DNA from: CADEED01 sp035995425
Lineage (GTDB): Bacteria; Pseudomonadota; Gammaproteobacteria; Steroidobacterales; Steroidobacteraceae
DNA: 64,000 bases
Assembly (NCBI GenBank): GCA_035995425.1
Contig: DASYKM010000016.1
Coordinates: 1-64,000, forward strand
Direction of reading: 5' to 3'
Part shown: piece after piece, positions 62,419-64,000 of the stretch
Layout of the letters: each line of letters begins with the position of its first letter
How positions within the stretch are numbered: the stretch's first letter is position 1
Translations under genes and position numbers: made by a program
The notes under the pieces: model-generated
Databases searched by the model: none
What the model was told of the DNA's origin: nothing
The model's input: only the letters and a program-made list of their open reading frames with translations

Positions 62419-63018
62419 TCAATAGCCACAACGCGATTTTAGGTCGGCTACAACGCTTCGGTATTTCGCTGCAAAATCGCTGCTTGCGAGGATTTTTGTT
62501 TTGAGATCAACGCCGATTTTCTTTGCTGGCAGAGCAGATTCGTAGCGGAAGAAAAGATTCGCCTTGCGGCCAATCGACTCATGCGAAAGTTGCGACGCGC
62601 TCCATTTTCCGTTGCGTAGGCGGAATTCCCAGTAAGGCGGTATCGGCTTGTCTCGCGCATACCAAGTGTCGCAGTTACTGGTCGTTGAAACGACGACCCA
62701 TTCGTTTCGTACCGCATCGCGATACAAGACGATCGGCGTCAGCGGCACATCCCATTCAGGGAAACCCGACTGTTCTCCCGTGAACGCCAGGGTGCTCTTG
62801 ATGCTAGTTGAGCTGTAGGCATCACCCGCTAGTGAATTCGATTCCTTAAATTTGACGTATCGATCGACAACGAGAACGCTGCCGTCATCGAGCTGCACCT
62901 CTTCCGACCAGGCTCGTTCAACAGTTCCGTCGCAACCGGTTGATACCGCAAAGACCGCGCCAAGAACAACTCGAACGAGCGTCCAGCGCAACCACAACAA
63001 TCTGACTGATTCCTTCAT
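62419..63018 (-). CDS. Putative lipoprotein X upstream of the RTX lipase (candidate immunity or accessory protein)
   Basis: 199 aa, no family recognised. The N terminus has a basic-hydrophobic leader (MKESVRLLWLRWTLVRVVLG) ending in VSTGC, a probable lipobox with Cys29 (Ser at -3 is unusual). The rest is strand-rich: LDDGSVLVVDRYVKFKESNS, WDVPLTPIVLYRDAVRNEW, NCDTWYARDKPIPPYWEFRL and a lysine-rich C-terminal stretch ending KSRCGY. AAGGAG precedes the start. It is 24 nt upstream of the RTX lipase gene on the same strand. Two decayed relatives flank the locus, each beside RTX remnants, so X and RTX move as a unit. Immunity to the lipase is a hypothesis. Confidence 0.65.
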   Translation of the reverse strand: MKESVRLLWLRWTLVRVVLGAVFAVSTGCDGTVERAWSEEVQLDDGSVLVVDRYVKFKESNSLAGDAYSSTSIKSTLAFTGEQSGFPEWDVPLTPIVLYRDAVRNEWVVVSTTSNCDTWYARDKPIPPYWEFRLRNGKWSASQLSHESIGRKANLFFRYESALPAKKIGVDLKTKILASSDFAAKYRSVVADLKSRCGY

Positions 63019-63044
63019 TGCTTGCTCCTTTCAAAACTCTTTGA

Positions 63045-63133
63045 CTTATGAAGAAGATCGACACGATTTTCTTCAAAGGCCGGGTAGGACCGAATGACAT
63101 CGACGCCAGCATTCGCTGATAAGCGGCAAACAT
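63045..63133 (-). pseudogene. RTX lipase 5' fragment
   Basis: The first 26 or so codons of an RTX lipase gene: MFAAYQRMLASMSFGPTRP in the fragment, MFSAFQRILAAMSFDAYRP in the intact gene, then a frameshift into EENRVDL (intact EENGIDL). The upstream spacer TTAAGGGAGCGAG and the preceding X-family stop are also conserved with the intact copy. The remainder of the gene is deleted, and gene X starts 27 nt later. Confidence 0.85.
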
Positions 63134-63157
63134 TACTCGCTCCCTTAAATAGAACTA

Positions 63158-63689
63158 TCAGTAACCGCAACGCGACTTTTGGTTGGCAACAACGCTGAGG
63201 TGGCCTTTGGAGAAATCCTTGCTTGCGAGGACCTTTGTCTTGAGATCAACCCCGATTTTCTTTGCTGGCAGAGAGGGTTCGTAGTCGAAGAAAAGATTTG
63301 TCTTGCGCCCAATGGATGCTTCCGAGAGCTGCGAAGCTATCCATTTGCCGTTCCGCAATCGAAATTCCCAGTAAGGTGGTTCCGGCTTGCCATGCTCGTA
63401 CCAAGTGTCGCAGTTGTTAGTAGTCGCCAGGACGGTCCACTCACCAAGCTGCGCATCGTGATGCAAAACGATCGGCGTCAGCGGTGCATCTTATTTTGGC
63501 AAACCAAACTGTTTCCCCGTGAACGCGAGTGTTCCTTTTAATGATGGTCGTGTTGTATGCATCGCCCGCCAGAGAATTCGATTCTTGCAATTTGACGTAT
63601 CGATCGAATGAATAGCTAATGGAGTTGCTGCTCCACTTGCGCGTTGGCGCCGCCAAAGCGCGAAGATCAACGAAATTGAACAGTGCCAT
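63158..63689 (-). pseudogene. Decayed X-family gene (frameshift and nonsense)
   Basis: Two overlapping frames together match gene X: the 5' frame has FDRYVKLQESNSLAGDAYNT, the 3' frame has LTPIVLHHDAQLGEWTVLA, NCDTWYEHGKPEPPYWEFRL and the ending KSRCGY. Between them lie a 1-nt frameshift after IIK and a TAA replacing the Trp codon of the X segment EWDVPL. The 5' end lacks the lipoprotein leader of gene X. The 3' part is well conserved, so inactivation is recent or the copies have recombined. Confidence 0.85.
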
Positions 63690-63732
63690 AAATTCGTCCT
63701 CGTAACCGCTATCTACCAGATGCGCCGATTAC

Positions 63733-64000
63733 TCACTTGACTGCAACGAGCAACACGGAAGGCACGCGATCATCCTTACCGCATCCGGTCTCAGGCTTTT
63801 CGATAGGAATCCATCTGATTCCTACAACGCCTTCCAGGGCCTGCTTGAACGACAGCAAATCAGCGGGAGTGCCACGAAAAATGTGAGATGGGTTTTCCGT
63901 CGCGTGCGTCATCGAACGATGAGAGGCCTCGTATGTAAGCGCGAGGTTCCATAGCTCGCTCGCACGTTCCGGTGAGATGAGATAGTAGTCATCTCCTACA
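63733..64000 (-). CDS. Unknown protein, C-terminal part (runs off the right edge)
   Basis: On the minus strand an open frame enters from the right edge and ends with TGA at 63735-63733. The 88 visible residues begin GDDYYLISPERASELWNL and end KPETGCGKDDRVPSVLLVAV, then K. No start codon is in the window, and I recognise no family. The frame is uninterrupted and AT-richer than the core genome. It is upstream of the X-family pseudogene on the same strand and so belongs by position to the RTX locus. Confidence 0.5.
   Translation of the reverse strand, partial: VGDDYYLISPERASELWNLALTYEASHRSMTHATENPSHIFRGTPADLLSFKQALEGVVGIRWIPIEKPETGCGKDDRVPSVLLVAVK

Noticed and set aside
49015..63735. Prophage or insertion sequence as carrier of the AT-rich right end
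   Set aside because: No transposase, integrase, terminal inverted repeats or phage structural genes are visible.

Overview
This 64 kb window is a high-GC chromosome segment from a gammaproteobacterium. The gene families look like the Xanthomonadales / Nevskiales / Steroidobacterales neighbourhood: many TonB-dependent receptors and glycoside-active enzymes, a type IV pilus minor-pilin operon, and the tRNA-Tyr/Gly/Thr-tuf operon known from Gammaproteobacteria. No 16S gene is present, so genus is inference only.

Left end (1-7 kb): the minus strand carries a tRNA-Tyr(GTA), tRNA-Gly(TCC), tRNA-Thr(GGT), tuf operon with a visible promoter. Next come a START-like secreted protein with rluB, then a plus-strand cysteine pair (cysK and a MetX-family acyltransferase, probably serine O-succinyltransferase), then a lemA / M48 protease operon.

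Pilus region (7.1-17.7 kb): fimT, pilV, pilW, pilX, a small secreted CxxC protein, pilY1 and two pilE-like pilins run on the plus strand. They are followed by a secreted endonuclease/phosphatase-fold protein, a PilZ protein and a convergent, catalytically degenerate EAL protein.

Pectin region (17.9-26.7 kb): a Tat-exported PcRGLX/YetA-like (PL26-type) protein, a GH2 enzyme and a lipoprotein pectate lyase with chitobiase-like repeats probably act on rhamnogalacturonan side chains and backbone. A convergent RND efflux pump with its adaptor (26.7-31.2 kb) follows.

N-acetylglucosamine regulon (31.5-43.8 kb): the two divergent arms form a full route from outer-membrane uptake to central metabolism. 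The minus arm has a TonB-dependent receptor, a GH20 hexosaminidase lipoprotein, a fused EIIA-HPr-EI and a NagE permease with two EIIB-like domains. The plus arm has a GntR regulator, an SIS-type GlcN-6-P deaminase and NagA. The divergent promoter holds an array of ACCAAT/ATTGGT boxes at about 11-bp phasing. A second TonB-dependent receptor with its AraC-type regulator, then a HAD phosphatase with a small membrane protein, follow on the minus strand.

Right end (49-64 kb): this is the most unusual part. A giant RTX protein (3520 aa) has an N-terminal class 3 lipase domain and lies directly downstream of a putative small lipoprotein (gene X). Around it lie decayed copies of the same module: an X pseudogene plus an RTX 5' fragment at 63.0-63.7 kb, an X pseudogene fused to an internal RTX fragment at 50.3-50.8 kb, and a 43-codon effector stump fused to an RTX 3' end at 49.2 kb. 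Two unrelated genes of the same architecture (two N-terminal membrane segments plus an extracytoplasmic domain) are interleaved. I read this as a repeatedly recombined array of secreted RTX lipase effectors and small envelope proteins that may protect against or assist them. The role is inference; the module duplications and breakpoints are visible in the sequence.
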